NCBI GenBank assembly: GCA_903876885.1
Contig: CAIRBP010000112.1
Coordinates: forward strand, 47,855 to 111,854
DNA: 64,000 bases
Source of the DNA: an uncultured Burkholderiales bacterium
GTDB lineage: Bacteria > Pseudomonadota > Gammaproteobacteria > Burkholderiales > Burkholderiaceae_C
Direction of reading: 5' to 3'
This document shows, piece by piece, positions 38,483-47,431 of this stretch (the stretch's first letter is position 1; the number at the start of each line of letters is the position of its first letter). Below the pieces are notes generated by a model that was not told the origin of the DNA, ran no database searches, and was given only the letters and a program-made list of their open reading frames with translations. The translations under genes and the position numbers were made by a program.

Positions 38483-39430
38483 TTAATTGAGTCCATTTTG
38501 TTCAAACCAGCTCAAGGCCTTCTGCCAGCCGTCTTCTGCAGCTACTTGGTTATAAGTGGGCCTATAGTCCGCGTGAAATGCATGACCTACGTTTGGATAA
38601 ATCTTAATTTGCGATAGCTTGGCTGCAAGCACCCCACGATCGCCAGCGTCTTTAAGAGCTGCCCTCATCTCCTCCACCACCGCTGGACTGATGGAGGCAT
38701 CTTGCCCCCCGTATAGTCCAAGCACAGGCGCTTTCAAATCCATTACCCGCTCGATTGGGTGAACGGGCTGTAATTGGCTGTGCTCTCCCGTTAAGCGACC
38801 ATACCAAGCCACAGCGGCTTTAACTTTTGGATTTATCTGGGCATACAACCAAGACACTCTGCCGCCCCAGCAAAATCCGTTAATCCCAAGTCGACTTGTG
38901 TCAGCCCCCTCTTTAGCAGCCCATTGCACACAAGCGTCCAAGTCGTGCATTACCTGCGCGTCTGGAACCTTGCTAACCACCTCCCTCATCAAACTCTGCA
39001 TATTTGAATAAGCTTGTGGGTCGCCTTGCCTGATAAAGAGTTCAGGTGCAATTGCAAAGTATCCGGCTTTTGCAAAACGTCGCGTCACATCTGCAATGTA
39101 CTCATGCACACCAAAAATTTCAGAGATCACAAGCACCACGGGTAAACCTTTTAAGACTTTCCCAGAGGAATCAATTGGCGCACTTCTGTAAACTGGAACC
39201 GAGAAACCATCAACATTGACCATTACTTCACCACACTGCAGTCCTGTATAGGAGGTTTTAATGGCCGTTTGGGCAATTGAGCTACCACCTAAAAGTGTGT
39301 ATCCAACAACCCCAAGTGCTTGTCTTCGTGTTGAACCCATCAAGGGTGAAGGTATCTTAGTGGCAACTGACTGGGACATCGTCTCTAGCCCATGGTGAAT
39401 AGATTTATTGGTCTTTGAGTGCTTAGGCAT
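38483..39430 (-). CDS. Dienelactone hydrolase family protein with Tat-like signal
   Basis: A 315-residue alpha/beta hydrolase of the dienelactone hydrolase family. The nucleophile is C187 in NGFCWGGRVSW, the acidic partner lies in LYGGQDASIS, and the His in GHAFHADYRP; EIFGVHEY carries the Glu near the active Cys. The N-terminus has the twin-arginine motif STRRQALG followed by a hydrophobic stretch ending in SIAQTA, so export through Tat to the periplasm is likely. ATG 39430 is given; an in-frame Met 17 residues on could also start the protein. Substrate unknown. Confidence 0.88.
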   Translation of the reverse strand: MPKHSKTNKSIHHGLETMSQSVATKIPSPLMGSTRRQALGVVGYTLLGGSSIAQTAIKTSYTGLQCGEVMVNVDGFSVPVYRSAPIDSSGKVLKGLPVVLVISEIFGVHEYIADVTRRFAKAGYFAIAPELFIRQGDPQAYSNMQSLMREVVSKVPDAQVMHDLDACVQWAAKEGADTSRLGINGFCWGGRVSWLYAQINPKVKAAVAWYGRLTGEHSQLQPVHPIERVMDLKAPVLGLYGGQDASISPAVVEEMRAALKDAGDRGVLAAKLSQIKIYPNVGHAFHADYRPTYNQVAAEDGWQKALSWFEQNGLN

Positions 39431-39506
39431 TAGTATTAATTTGAATCTAAATTTAATTGATATTGCTCAACGCTTTTACATGAGTTCTCATGCAATTTGA
39501 TGCGAC

Positions 39507-42293
39507 TTAATGCGCTTGGTCCCAATTGGGACCAACGCCCAGCTCCGCTAACAACGGCACTTTAAGCGAAGCAACACCCGCCATTAAACGCGGTATCGCT
39601 TCTCTTAACCAATCGACCTCGTCAACAGGTACTTCAAAGACCAACTCATCATGAACTTGCATTATCATTTTGGTTGCGCGTGACTCTTGGTCTAAAGTGT
39701 TTTGTACGCTCACCATACTCATCTTAATCAAATCAGCCGCAGTACCTTGCATAGGCGCATTGATCGCGGCCCGCTCGGCACCAGATCTTCTGGGGCCGTT
39801 GGGTGAGTTAATCTCAGGCAAATACAAACGTCTACCAAATACTGTCTGCACAAAGCCCATTTGCTTGGCCATTGCGCGCGTCTCCTCCATATAACGTTTT
39901 ACACCAGAAAATCTTTGGAAGTACCGATCGATGTAATTCTTAGCGGCTGTATTGTCTATACCAAGAGCCTTGGCAAGACCAAATGCACTCATACCGTAGA
40001 TCAAACCAAAATTAATAACCTTTGCATACCGACGTTGCTCGGAGCTAATTTCATCAGGGCTCAATCCGAAAATCTCAGCCGCTGTCGCCTTGTGTACATC
40101 GACCCCCTCATGAAAGGCTTTTAGTAACGCCTCATCATCACTCAAATGGGCCATGATTCGAAGTTCAATTTGGCTGTAATCAGCACTTGCAATTACGCTT
40201 CCAGGTGGCGCAATAAAGGCCTCACGCACGCGTCTACCCTCGGGAGTTCGAATAGGAATGTTCTGCAAATTAGGCTCGTTACTTGATAACCGACCCGTTA
40301 CAGCCACAGCCTGAGCGTAATGGGTATGAACGCGTCCCGTAGTGGGTTGCGCCATTTGTGCAAGCTTATCGGTGTAGGTGCTCTTGAGCTTTGAGATACC
40401 CCTGTGCTCAAGGATTTTGGCAGGCAATGGATAATCTTCAGCAAGCTTTTCTAGCACTTCCTCGTCGGTACTGGGCGCGCCTTTAGGTGTTTTCTTGATT
40501 ACGGGCAAGCCCAATTTGTCAAAGAATATTTCAGCAATTTGCTTTGGCGAACTTAGGTTAAAAGGTTGCTCAGCGAGCTCATACGCCTCGCGCTCCAACT
40601 CCCCAATTCGCTCTCCCAGTTGTTGGCTTTGTTTGGCAAGTGTTGGAGCATCAATCAATACCCCGTTACGCTCAATCCGAAACAAAGCTTCACTACTTTC
40701 TATTTCTAATTGATAAATGAAATTTAATTGCGAGTCGCTCTGGATTCTAGGCCATAGGCACAAATGAACATCAAGTGTTTGATCCGTATCCTCACACGCA
40801 TACGAAGAAGCCTGGGATATGTCAACTTGGTTGAACTTAATCTCATGCGCGCCCTTACCGCAAAGCGACTCGTAAGTTGTTCCTGAGCGTCCCAAATGGC
40901 GCTCTGCAAGACTTGTAAGACCATGCGGCTTATGAACCTCTAGTACATAACTTTGCAGCATCGTGTCGTGTACAAAACCCCTAACTTGAATGCCGTGATT
41001 GGCAAAAACGTGTCGATCATATTTAATGTGCTGCCCTATCTTTTGGGCGCTCGGATCCTCTAGCCATCCTTTTAGTTTTTCTAAGACCTCTTGGATAGGC
41101 AACTGATCAGGAACGCCCGGATAGTCATGAGTTAGAGGAATATAAGCCCCCTCACCCACTGCCACACTAAAGCTGATACCAACTATTTTTGCCTGCATCT
41201 CCACTAAAGAAGTTGTCTCAGTATCTAACGCAGTCCACTGGGCGCTTTTGAGTTTTTCAAGCCAACGATCAAAATCAGCCCACTGTGTAATAGTCTCGTA
41301 ATTTGTGGGCCCTGTAAGCGCGCTCTTCGGAGCATGATCAACGTCATTTACCGCTAAATTAGAAAGCTCAGGGTGCACATTGCCAATATCCGAATGAGTT
41401 GAGCCGCTAGGTGACTCGATGCTTTTAGCCAAACCTTTAAAGCCGTAGGTTTTGTAAAACGCAAGTAACCTCTCTTGGTCAGGCTCACCCATTTTGATCT
41501 GATCAAATTCCGGTAGTCCGCTTAAATATGACGACAAATCACAATTGGTTCTTATGGTCAACAATTCTCGCCCCACGGGCAACCAGTCCATGGCCTTGCG
41601 AAGGTTCTCGCCTACCACTCCCTTGATGGATGGTGCAGCTTTGATTATGTTTTCTAAGTTTCCGTATTCAAGCAACCATTTGACCGCTGTTTTAGGTCCC
41701 ACCTTCTCAACCCCGGGTACGTTGTCTACCGTGTCCCCAACTAGCGTTTGATAGTCAAGCATTAAGGAGGGGGGAACGCCGAACTCTTGCGTAACCCCGG
41801 CGATATCCCTTTTCTTACCGCTCATCGTATCCATGACCCAAATATTCTCATTGACCAGTTGACTTAGGTCCTTATCACCACTGGAGATGATGGCCTCAAT
41901 TCCCTTTTGATCTGCAAAGTGTGCCAAAGTTCCAATGACATCATCTGCCTCAACGCCGGGGACAGCGAGGACTTGCCAACCCATTAGTCTCACCACCTCA
42001 TGAATAGGCTCGATTTGAGTTCTCAAATCTGGCGGCATAGGAGATCTATTGGCCTTGTAATCAGGATAAATTTCATCCCTAAAAGTACCTCCTGGCGCAT
42101 CAAACACACAAACTGCGTACTGCGCCTGTACCTCCTTTTTAAGACTGGTCATCATATTGATCATCCCCCTGATGGCACCAGTTGCAGGACTGTTAGGGTC
42201 ACCGGGGTTAGCCCTTAAATCGGGCATAGCATGAAAGGCACGGTACAAGTAACTTGATCCGTCCACCAGTAAAAGGGTCTGTTTTTCGCTCAT
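39507..42293 (-). CDS. polA: DNA polymerase I
   Basis: From ATG 42293 the product is 928 residues and begins MSEKQTLLLVDGSSYLYRAF; an in-frame ATG at 42377 would add 28 residues not part of the family. Domains in order: 5'-3' exonuclease (VDGSSYLYRAF, GVEADDVIGTLA, ISSGDKDLSQLV), 3'-5' exonuclease with ALDTETTSL, and the family A polymerase with SADYSQIELRIMAHLS, RRYAKVINFGLIYGMS and QVHDELVFEVP. The first exonuclease acidic residue pair (DTET) is intact, so proofreading is likely present. It fills gaps and removes RNA primers. Divergent from thrB. Confidence 0.97.
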   Translation of the reverse strand: MSEKQTLLLVDGSSYLYRAFHAMPDLRANPGDPNSPATGAIRGMINMMTSLKKEVQAQYAVCVFDAPGGTFRDEIYPDYKANRSPMPPDLRTQIEPIHEVVRLMGWQVLAVPGVEADDVIGTLAHFADQKGIEAIISSGDKDLSQLVNENIWVMDTMSGKKRDIAGVTQEFGVPPSLMLDYQTLVGDTVDNVPGVEKVGPKTAVKWLLEYGNLENIIKAAPSIKGVVGENLRKAMDWLPVGRELLTIRTNCDLSSYLSGLPEFDQIKMGEPDQERLLAFYKTYGFKGLAKSIESPSGSTHSDIGNVHPELSNLAVNDVDHAPKSALTGPTNYETITQWADFDRWLEKLKSAQWTALDTETTSLVEMQAKIVGISFSVAVGEGAYIPLTHDYPGVPDQLPIQEVLEKLKGWLEDPSAQKIGQHIKYDRHVFANHGIQVRGFVHDTMLQSYVLEVHKPHGLTSLAERHLGRSGTTYESLCGKGAHEIKFNQVDISQASSYACEDTDQTLDVHLCLWPRIQSDSQLNFIYQLEIESSEALFRIERNGVLIDAPTLAKQSQQLGERIGELEREAYELAEQPFNLSSPKQIAEIFFDKLGLPVIKKTPKGAPSTDEEVLEKLAEDYPLPAKILEHRGISKLKSTYTDKLAQMAQPTTGRVHTHYAQAVAVTGRLSSNEPNLQNIPIRTPEGRRVREAFIAPPGSVIASADYSQIELRIMAHLSDDEALLKAFHEGVDVHKATAAEIFGLSPDEISSEQRRYAKVINFGLIYGMSAFGLAKALGIDNTAAKNYIDRYFQRFSGVKRYMEETRAMAKQMGFVQTVFGRRLYLPEINSPNGPRRSGAERAAINAPMQGTAADLIKMSMVSVQNTLDQESRATKMIMQVHDELVFEVPVDEVDWLREAIPRLMAGVASLKVPLLAELGVGPNWDQAH

Positions 42294-42472
42294 AAAGTCT
42301 ATTGTGCCCGCTAAATGCACTCCCTTAATCCACCGGGGGTTAACTTGGACTGCGTTTTTGGGCAGTTTATGACGCACTTTTAGCTTGAGACGCGTTAAAG
42401 GACGCCTACAATCACATAAGCAGAGCAGTTTTTAAAATTTCTCTCCAATATGTACCTATCTGTTCCTAACTA

Positions 42473-43426
42473 ATGGCCGTTTACACCCAAGTTTCTGAGT
42501 CGCAGACCCAACCCTTGCTAGAAGCCCTAGATTTGGGAGAACTCCAAGCATTGAACGCCATTAAAGGCGGAATAGAGAACACCAACTATTTTCTTAATAC
42601 AACGAGGGGTGAGTTTGTGCTGACCCTTTTCGAGCGCTTAAGCAAAGAGCAATTGCCCTTTTATTTGCACTTAATGAAACACTTGGCACATAAGGGCATC
42701 GCAGTTCCCGAACCACTAACCAGTCACAATGGAAACATTGTTTTTACGCTCAACGATAAGCCTACTGCGGTGGTGACTAAGCTATCGGGCCAAAGTGAAT
42801 TGAATCCAACTTCCAAACACTGCAAAATGGTGGGCTCGATGCTTGCCCGTATGCATTTGGCGGGCAAAGATTTCTCACTTGAGCAACCCAACCTGAGAGG
42901 ATTGCCCTGGTGGAACGAAACTGTACCGCAAGTTTTACCTCATTTAAGTTCGGTTCAAAGTGACTTCATCATCAGTGAGTTGGCATTTCAAAATCATCTC
43001 TCTACGTTATCCGTTTACGCTTCACTGCCGCGAGGCCCTATTCATGCGGACCTCTTTAGAGACAACGTTATGTTTGATGGGAGTGAATTGACGGGATTTT
43101 TTGATTTTTACTTTGCCGGGGTAGATACTTGGATTTTTGATCTATCAGTTTGTCTTAATGATTGGTGCATTAACATGGACACAGGAGAGTGGAGGCAAGA
43201 CCTGCTCAACTCGTTTTTAAATGCGTATCAATCCGTAAGACCTTTAGAGCGAGGCGAGAGAGCGCTTTTAAACTCAATGCTGCGCGCAGCAGCGTTTAGG
43301 TTCTGGCTGTCGCGTTTGTGGGATTTTTACTTACCACGCAAAGCCTCACTCTTGCAGCCCCATGACCCTTCTCACTTTGAGCGCGTTCTATTCCAACGAG
43401 TCAACGCTCCTTTGAGCCTTCATTAA
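42473..43426 (+). CDS. thrB: Homoserine kinase (ThrB, phosphotransferase-type)
   Basis: A 317-residue homoserine kinase of the aminoglycoside-phosphotransferase-fold class used by many proteobacteria, not the GHMP class. Signatures are AIKGGIENTNYFL, ERLSKEQLPFYLHLM, the catalytic HADLFRDNVMFDG and the Mg-binding FFDFYFAG. It phosphorylates homoserine in threonine synthesis. thrC and thrA are not nearby. The BPSS1780-like gene follows after 16 bases. Confidence 0.95.
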   Translation: MAVYTQVSESQTQPLLEALDLGELQALNAIKGGIENTNYFLNTTRGEFVLTLFERLSKEQLPFYLHLMKHLAHKGIAVPEPLTSHNGNIVFTLNDKPTAVVTKLSGQSELNPTSKHCKMVGSMLARMHLAGKDFSLEQPNLRGLPWWNETVPQVLPHLSSVQSDFIISELAFQNHLSTLSVYASLPRGPIHADLFRDNVMFDGSELTGFFDFYFAGVDTWIFDLSVCLNDWCINMDTGEWRQDLLNSFLNAYQSVRPLERGERALLNSMLRAAAFRFWLSRLWDFYLPRKASLLQPHDPSHFERVLFQRVNAPLSLH

Positions 43427-43442
43427 TTCCTTTTAACCTCTT

Positions 43443-44219
43443 ATGAAATTAAACGTTGTCCCAGCCCTGAGCGGCATACTTTGGGTCCGCCTGGGCATCA
43501 AAACCTTTTGGCGACAACCAGTTGCTTTGAGCGGACTTTTCTTTATGTTCATGGCCTTGCTGTCTTTGCTGTCTGTTGTTCCCTATGTTGGCAACTTTTT
43601 AGCACTTATGCTTTTGCCTGCGTCAACGTTAGGGCTCATGGCTGCAGCACGTGAAGCTAATCTAGAACGCTTTCCCATGCCATCCATCTTAATTAGTGGA
43701 TTTACACAGAACTCACAAAGGCGTAATTCGATGCTAACTCTAGGGGCTCTTTACGCCTTTAGTTTTTTTGCAATCCTTGGAATTTCTTCCCTTTATGACG
43801 GCGGCACTTTTGCAAATCTGTACTTAAACGGCGGGACCTTCTCAGCTGATACTCTAAACTCCAGCGGTTTTCAAAATGCGATGTGGGTTGCAACAGCGCT
43901 GTACTTACCGTTATCCGCTCTTTTTTGGCACGCACCTGCCTTGGTGCACTGGCACGGCGAGCCAGCGCTGAAAAGTTTATTTTTTAGCTTTGTGGCTTGT
44001 TGGTCCAACTGGCGCGCATTCTTAATGTACGGGCTGACCTGGGTTGCTATTTTTATTAGCGTTGCTGCAACCCTTGCACTAATGACTCTTGTAATTGATG
44101 GGGATGATTGGATTTCTTTTGTGCTTTTACCAGTCATGCTGCTTTTAGCAGCAATGTTTTTTGCATCTAGCTATTTCACATTCCTAGACTGCTTTATAAA
44201 AGATCCTGTACTGGCTTGA
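43443..44219 (+). CDS. BPSS1780-like integral membrane protein
   Basis: A 258-residue protein with about five to six predicted transmembrane segments. It begins NVVPALSGILWVRLGIKTFWRQPVALSGLFF, a start seen in a Burkholderiales family annotated as BPSS1780-type membrane proteins, commonly next to thrB and polA. No catalytic motif is visible. Function unknown. Confidence 0.8.
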   Translation: MKLNVVPALSGILWVRLGIKTFWRQPVALSGLFFMFMALLSLLSVVPYVGNFLALMLLPASTLGLMAAAREANLERFPMPSILISGFTQNSQRRNSMLTLGALYAFSFFAILGISSLYDGGTFANLYLNGGTFSADTLNSSGFQNAMWVATALYLPLSALFWHAPALVHWHGEPALKSLFFSFVACWSNWRAFLMYGLTWVAIFISVAATLALMTLVIDGDDWISFVLLPVMLLLAAMFFASSYFTFLDCFIKDPVLA

Positions 44220-44240
44220 TCACTAAGATTTACAAAAGCA

Positions 44241-44555
44241 TCAATTCAACAAATGGGGTCTGTCAGCAGGAGCAATTCCACCAAAACCAACTGCATCATT
44301 CGTATCTGAAAGAATCCGGTTGGTTTGGTAGTCATCAGCATTAACCGAGATAAGGGTAAATGTCTGCCCGATTCCCTTGCTGATCGTAACAACTGCGCGG
44401 TTATTCTCTTCAAAATAGCATTTCAACACTGCTTTAGAAAGGAACTGATAATGTTCGCGCTCATCTTTATCCAATTTTTTGAGCGCTTCGATAGTTTCTT
44501 GAATAAACCTGTCTGAGTTCAGGTCTAGTTCAGTATTTGTTTTGTTATCACTCAC
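44241..44555 (-). CDS. Small hypothetical protein
   Basis: About 104 residues from GTG 44555, which has GGAGG four bases upstream; a TTG at 44570 in frame is also possible. No signal peptide or transmembrane segment. The middle is a charged helix-rich part (IQETIEALKKLDKDEREHY) and the C-terminus is NDAVGFGGIAPADRPHLL. Not recognised. It is convergent with the BPSS1780-like gene, 21 bases apart. Confidence 0.55.
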   Translation of the reverse strand: MSDNKTNTELDLNSDRFIQETIEALKKLDKDEREHYQFLSKAVLKCYFEENNRAVVTISKGIGQTFTLISVNADDYQTNRILSDTNDAVGFGGIAPADRPHLLN

Positions 44556-45183
44556 ACAACCTCCACACAAAATCGAAAAAATTGAATTTAACCGGCTATC
44601 GGCTCATAGAGTGAGCCAAGAAATCGATACGTTCGATTGGAATCAAAAAAAGCCCGAAAATCCATGCTTTCTCGCCCCTTCGACTCCTTAGTTTAGACCT
44701 TTTGGCTCGGAATTAATTAAGTATTGCCGTTAACTTAAGGTTTTTTTATGAAGTAATTTGTCAATTATTTACAGAGTTCTGAAAACGATATTTATATCGT
44801 ATTCACAAACGAATAATTAATACCAATTGGTTATTAAAATAAGCTCCTATCTTTGTTCAAAATGACACAAACCACCACATCCCAAGCGAAAAACTCCTTT
44901 TAAAACCCCTGTTTAGCAGTGGGTATTGCAAGGATCGGGATGTTTTATGCAAAACGGACAAAAGAGACTAATTTGGCGTCTTTACCCAATGATAACTTTT
45001 GCATTACTTGAGTGGCACTTATTTGACGCGCTCACCTCCCTAAAGCTCAACCCTCAAATCAATTAAGTTAGGGCAAGTTGAGTCGATTTAAAATCAACGT
45101 AGCTGTTTTGGTTACGGGTAGGTATGAATTTACGAGAAACAGATCAGCATTAATGAATTTTTTAACCGTTATCAGGGCCTCAA
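44556..45183. other. AT-rich intergenic region with several palindromes
   Basis: This 628-base gap holds GGCTCA/TGAGCC (44601-44617), ACGATA/TATCGT around TTTA (44785-44800), and the palindrome ACCAATTGGT (44822-44831) in AT-rich flanks. A 39-codon plus-strand frame lies at 44947-45066. No RNA gene is recognised; the palindromes could be operators or transcript hairpins. Confidence 0.4.
44947..45066 (+). CDS. Candidate 39-residue ORF
   Basis: ATG at 44947 opens a frame of 39 codons with a hydrophobic middle (YPMITFALLEWHLFDALTSL) and a basic N-terminus, ending in TAA at 45064-45066. A ribosome site is weak (GGGAT). It is followed 117 bases later by another small gene on the same strand. Coding status uncertain. 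Confidence 0.2.
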   Translation: MQNGQKRLIWRLYPMITFALLEWHLFDALTSLKLNPQIN

Positions 45184-45390
45184 ATGTCAAACAATAAAGA
45201 GAATCTAAAAGAACGGATTGATCAAAGAAAAACCGAAGCCGAAGAAATTCAAAAGGTACACGAACAGCTGCTTGCTCTCAGAGCAATTCACCGAGAGGAG
45301 AACGCTGCATTTGCTGCAAAACGCTCAAATTTGTCTCCTAATGATCAAAAGTTAAGTGAACTTACACCACCTAGCAAGCCTTCTCCCTAA
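45184..45390 (+). CDS. Small charged helical protein, hypothetical
   Basis: A 68-residue protein, highly charged (Lys, Glu, Arg, Gln) over residues 1-45, predicted helical and possibly coiled coil (LKERIDQRKTEAEEIQKVHE), then a Pro/Ser tail. No signal peptide or membrane segment. Not recognised. CAGGGCC lies just before ATG 45184 but is a weak ribosome site. It may be a small cytosolic adaptor-like protein. Confidence 0.45.
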   Translation: MSNNKENLKERIDQRKTEAEEIQKVHEQLLALRAIHREENAAFAAKRSNLSPNDQKLSELTPPSKPSP

Positions 45391-45586
45391 ATTGGGGTAA
45401 ACCAGGCAAAAAAGCTCTCGTATAAATACTGGATTCGGCCTCATTGGGGCTTTCCAAAAATAGCTTTACGATTTATAATAATAGTTCAGGCTAATGTGGC
45501 TTTTTCCTTGATGCCAATCGCATATTCTTATCGAATATTGCAATTTTTGCCTACCTCCGATTGACTCAAATTATTGCTTTCATAAC

Positions 45587-45811
45587 ATGACTAAATCCAG
45601 AGATTCCACCACTGCAATCAAAGAAGACGGACTTCGCTACAAATCTAAGGTCGCAGGCTCCCCCTTCAGTGGAAGAACGTTTGCCATGGGGACAATGAGC
45701 TGTTTTAAATGTGGAGTTCACAAACCCAGAGCTACCGGATCATTCAAAAAATTATTGGGTCAACCCATGTTTGTTTGCGGTGATTGCAAACCCGTTAAAG
45801 CCGTTCAATAA
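45587..45811 (+). CDS. Small zinc-ribbon protein, hypothetical
   Basis: A 74-residue basic protein with two Cys pairs: CFKC near residue 40 (MSCFKCGVHKPR) and CGDC near residue 66, about 23 residues apart, fitting a zinc ribbon. The N-terminus is Ser/Thr- and Lys-rich. It is not a ribosomal protein I recognise. It is followed by a strong terminator at 45857, which supports a real short transcription unit. Confidence 0.7.
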   Translation: MTKSRDSTTAIKEDGLRYKSKVAGSPFSGRTFAMGTMSCFKCGVHKPRATGSFKKLLGQPMFVCGDCKPVKAVQ

Positions 45812-45856
45812 GATCTTTGTACATTCAAGACCTGCTTAATGGGCTAAAAATATAAG

Positions 45857-45882
45857 GGAGTTCTTGCAGAACTCCTTTTTTT
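45857..45882 (+). terminator. Rho-independent terminator after the zinc-ribbon gene
   Basis: GGAGTTCT (45857-45864) and AGAACTCC (45868-45875) form a perfect 8-bp stem with loop TGC, followed by seven T residues. Confidence 0.88.
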
Positions 45883-45960
45883 GGTCCGTCTTTTCCTAAA
45901 CGCTAAATTCCTCTGATTGTCACGTCATCAGAAAACAACTAAACGGGCCACTCTAACCCA

Positions 45961-45971
45961 CCCCCCCCCCC
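45961..45971. repeat. Eleven-base C homopolymer
   Basis: A run of eleven C residues lies 89 bases before the DUF2892 gene start, in an open frame that extends that gene upstream (from 45917). Such tracts can vary in length; the frame change would not affect the preferred start at 46061. Confidence 0.7.
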
Positions 45972-46060
45972 TAAAAACCCCAGTTGTGCGAATTCGTGTT
46001 TGCATTTACTCTAAGGTGCAGTTGCAGTTATATGAACGCTGCGTTTTACAGGAGGAGAGG

Positions 46061-46303
46061 ATGCAAACAAACGTTGGCCAAGCCGATCAAGTTATTCGTT
46101 TAATGATTGGGACACTTTTACTGACCATGTCTGCAACCGGTCAACTCGGTTTATTTGGATGGATTGGCGGTTTTCTAACGCTTGGCTCTGGCACCTTTGG
46201 TATATGCGCTCTTTATTCCTTGCTAGGTTTGAGTACTTGCAGAGTTGATGCGTTGGATAGTCAAAGTGCTAGTGCGAATACAGTTAATATTTCCAACTCT
46301 TGA
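46061..46303 (+). CDS. DUF2892 family inner-membrane protein (YgaP-like)
   Basis: From ATG 46061 the product has 80 residues and begins MQTNVGQADQVIRLMIGTLLL, the family start; two hydrophobic segments (about 15-32 and 38-58) end near CALYSLLGLSTCR. GGAGGAGAGG directly precedes the ATG, a very strong ribosome site that decides this start over the upstream open frame. DUF2892 domains occur alone or joined to rhodanese domains, as in E. coli YgaP; function unknown, two Cys are present. Confidence 0.88.
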   Translation: MQTNVGQADQVIRLMIGTLLLTMSATGQLGLFGWIGGFLTLGSGTFGICALYSLLGLSTCRVDALDSQSASANTVNISNS

Positions 46304-46445
46304 ATCCGAAAAGAGAAAGTAATATAACTAAACTTAAAGAGACGGATAACTAGTCTTTTATTAAGTTCAAATTTACAATCAATTGGTCACAGCCCTAGCC
46401 TAAGTAAGGGTTCAGATTTCCATATTTCTATTACTGAAAAATCCC

Positions 46446-47429
46446 ATGAAATTATTTTTATCTACCCTAGCGAAAAGTGTTCTTATCAGTCTTTTAAGTC
46501 TGTCAACTTATCAAGCCTGTTGGTCCCAAACAGCCAACTGGCCTACTCACCCGATTAATCTAATAGTGCCTTTCACTGCTGGAAGTGCTACGGACGTTTT
46601 AGCTAGAGTCTTCGCTGAGAAATTAGGGACAAAACTTGGACAGCCTGTTATTGTGGACAACCGTGTGGGCGCTGGTGGAACAATCGGAACAAGCTTAGTT
46701 GCTAAATCTGCTCCGGACGGGTATACCTTGGTAGTGGTCTCTGCGGGTCACGTAGTCAACCCAGTGCTTTATACAAAGCTAAATTATCAACTCAAAGACT
46801 TAGCAGCAGTCAGTCCGCTTGGGACCCAACCTAATGTATTGGTAGTTGCTCCCAAAAGTGGCATTAAATCAATTAAAGAATTAATTGCTCGCTCCAACAC
46901 TATGCCTGATGGATTAACCTTTGGAAGCGCAGGTGTGGGAAGTGCAACTCACACCAATGCTGAAAAATTTGTTCACGGATTAAAGCTGAAGGCAACACAT
47001 GTTCCCTACAAAGGAACTCCGCAAATGTTGATGGACGTGACCGGGGGTAATGTAGATTTTGCTTTTGGACCCGTAGTATCAGCTCTGAGTCTCATTAAAG
47101 ACGGAAAGATAAATGCATTAGCTGTTAGCTCTGACAAACGTATTACGGCCTTACCCAATGTCCCGACTGCCGCGGAGGCTGGATATCCGCAAGGGCAATT
47201 TAATTTTTGGATTGGCATGCTAGCCCCGGCCCAAACACCCAAGCCCATCATAGAGCGGCTCAATAAAGAGATTATTGCCATCATGGATCAACCAGATGTC
47301 CAAGCTAGATTTGACAATTTAGGAGCACTCCCCTTTAAATTAAGTCCTTCGGAGTTTGACCACTTTATCAATGAGGAGGCTATTAGTCTGGGAGAAGTTA
47401 TGCGAAAAGCTGGAGTTACCTTAGATTAA
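46446..47429 (+). CDS. Bug/TctC-family tripartite tricarboxylate transporter receptor
   Basis: A 327-residue periplasmic solute receptor of the TctC/Bug type. A signal peptide ends near YQACWSQT, followed by NWPTHPINLIVPFTAGSATDVLARVF, GQPVIVDNRVGAGGTIGT, KSAPDGYTLVV and THVPYKGTPQMLMDV. No tctA or tctB lies nearby, as is common for the many orphan Bug receptors of Burkholderiales. Ligand unknown; many bind carboxylates or nicotinate-like compounds. Confidence 0.94.
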   Translation: MKLFLSTLAKSVLISLLSLSTYQACWSQTANWPTHPINLIVPFTAGSATDVLARVFAEKLGTKLGQPVIVDNRVGAGGTIGTSLVAKSAPDGYTLVVVSAGHVVNPVLYTKLNYQLKDLAAVSPLGTQPNVLVVAPKSGIKSIKELIARSNTMPDGLTFGSAGVGSATHTNAEKFVHGLKLKATHVPYKGTPQMLMDVTGGNVDFAFGPVVSALSLIKDGKINALAVSSDKRITALPNVPTAAEAGYPQGQFNFWIGMLAPAQTPKPIIERLNKEIIAIMDQPDVQARFDNLGALPFKLSPSEFDHFINEEAISLGEVMRKAGVTLD

Positions 47430-47431
47430 GC

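Noticed and set aside
42294..42377. N-terminal extension of PolA
   Set aside because: The family N-terminus is LLLVDGSSYLYRAFHA, close to ATG 42293; the extra 28 residues are not part of the family.
45917..46060. Upstream extension of the DUF2892 gene
   Set aside because: A very strong ribosome site directly precedes ATG 46061 and the conserved domain starts there; the upstream part includes a C11 tract and low-complexity residues.
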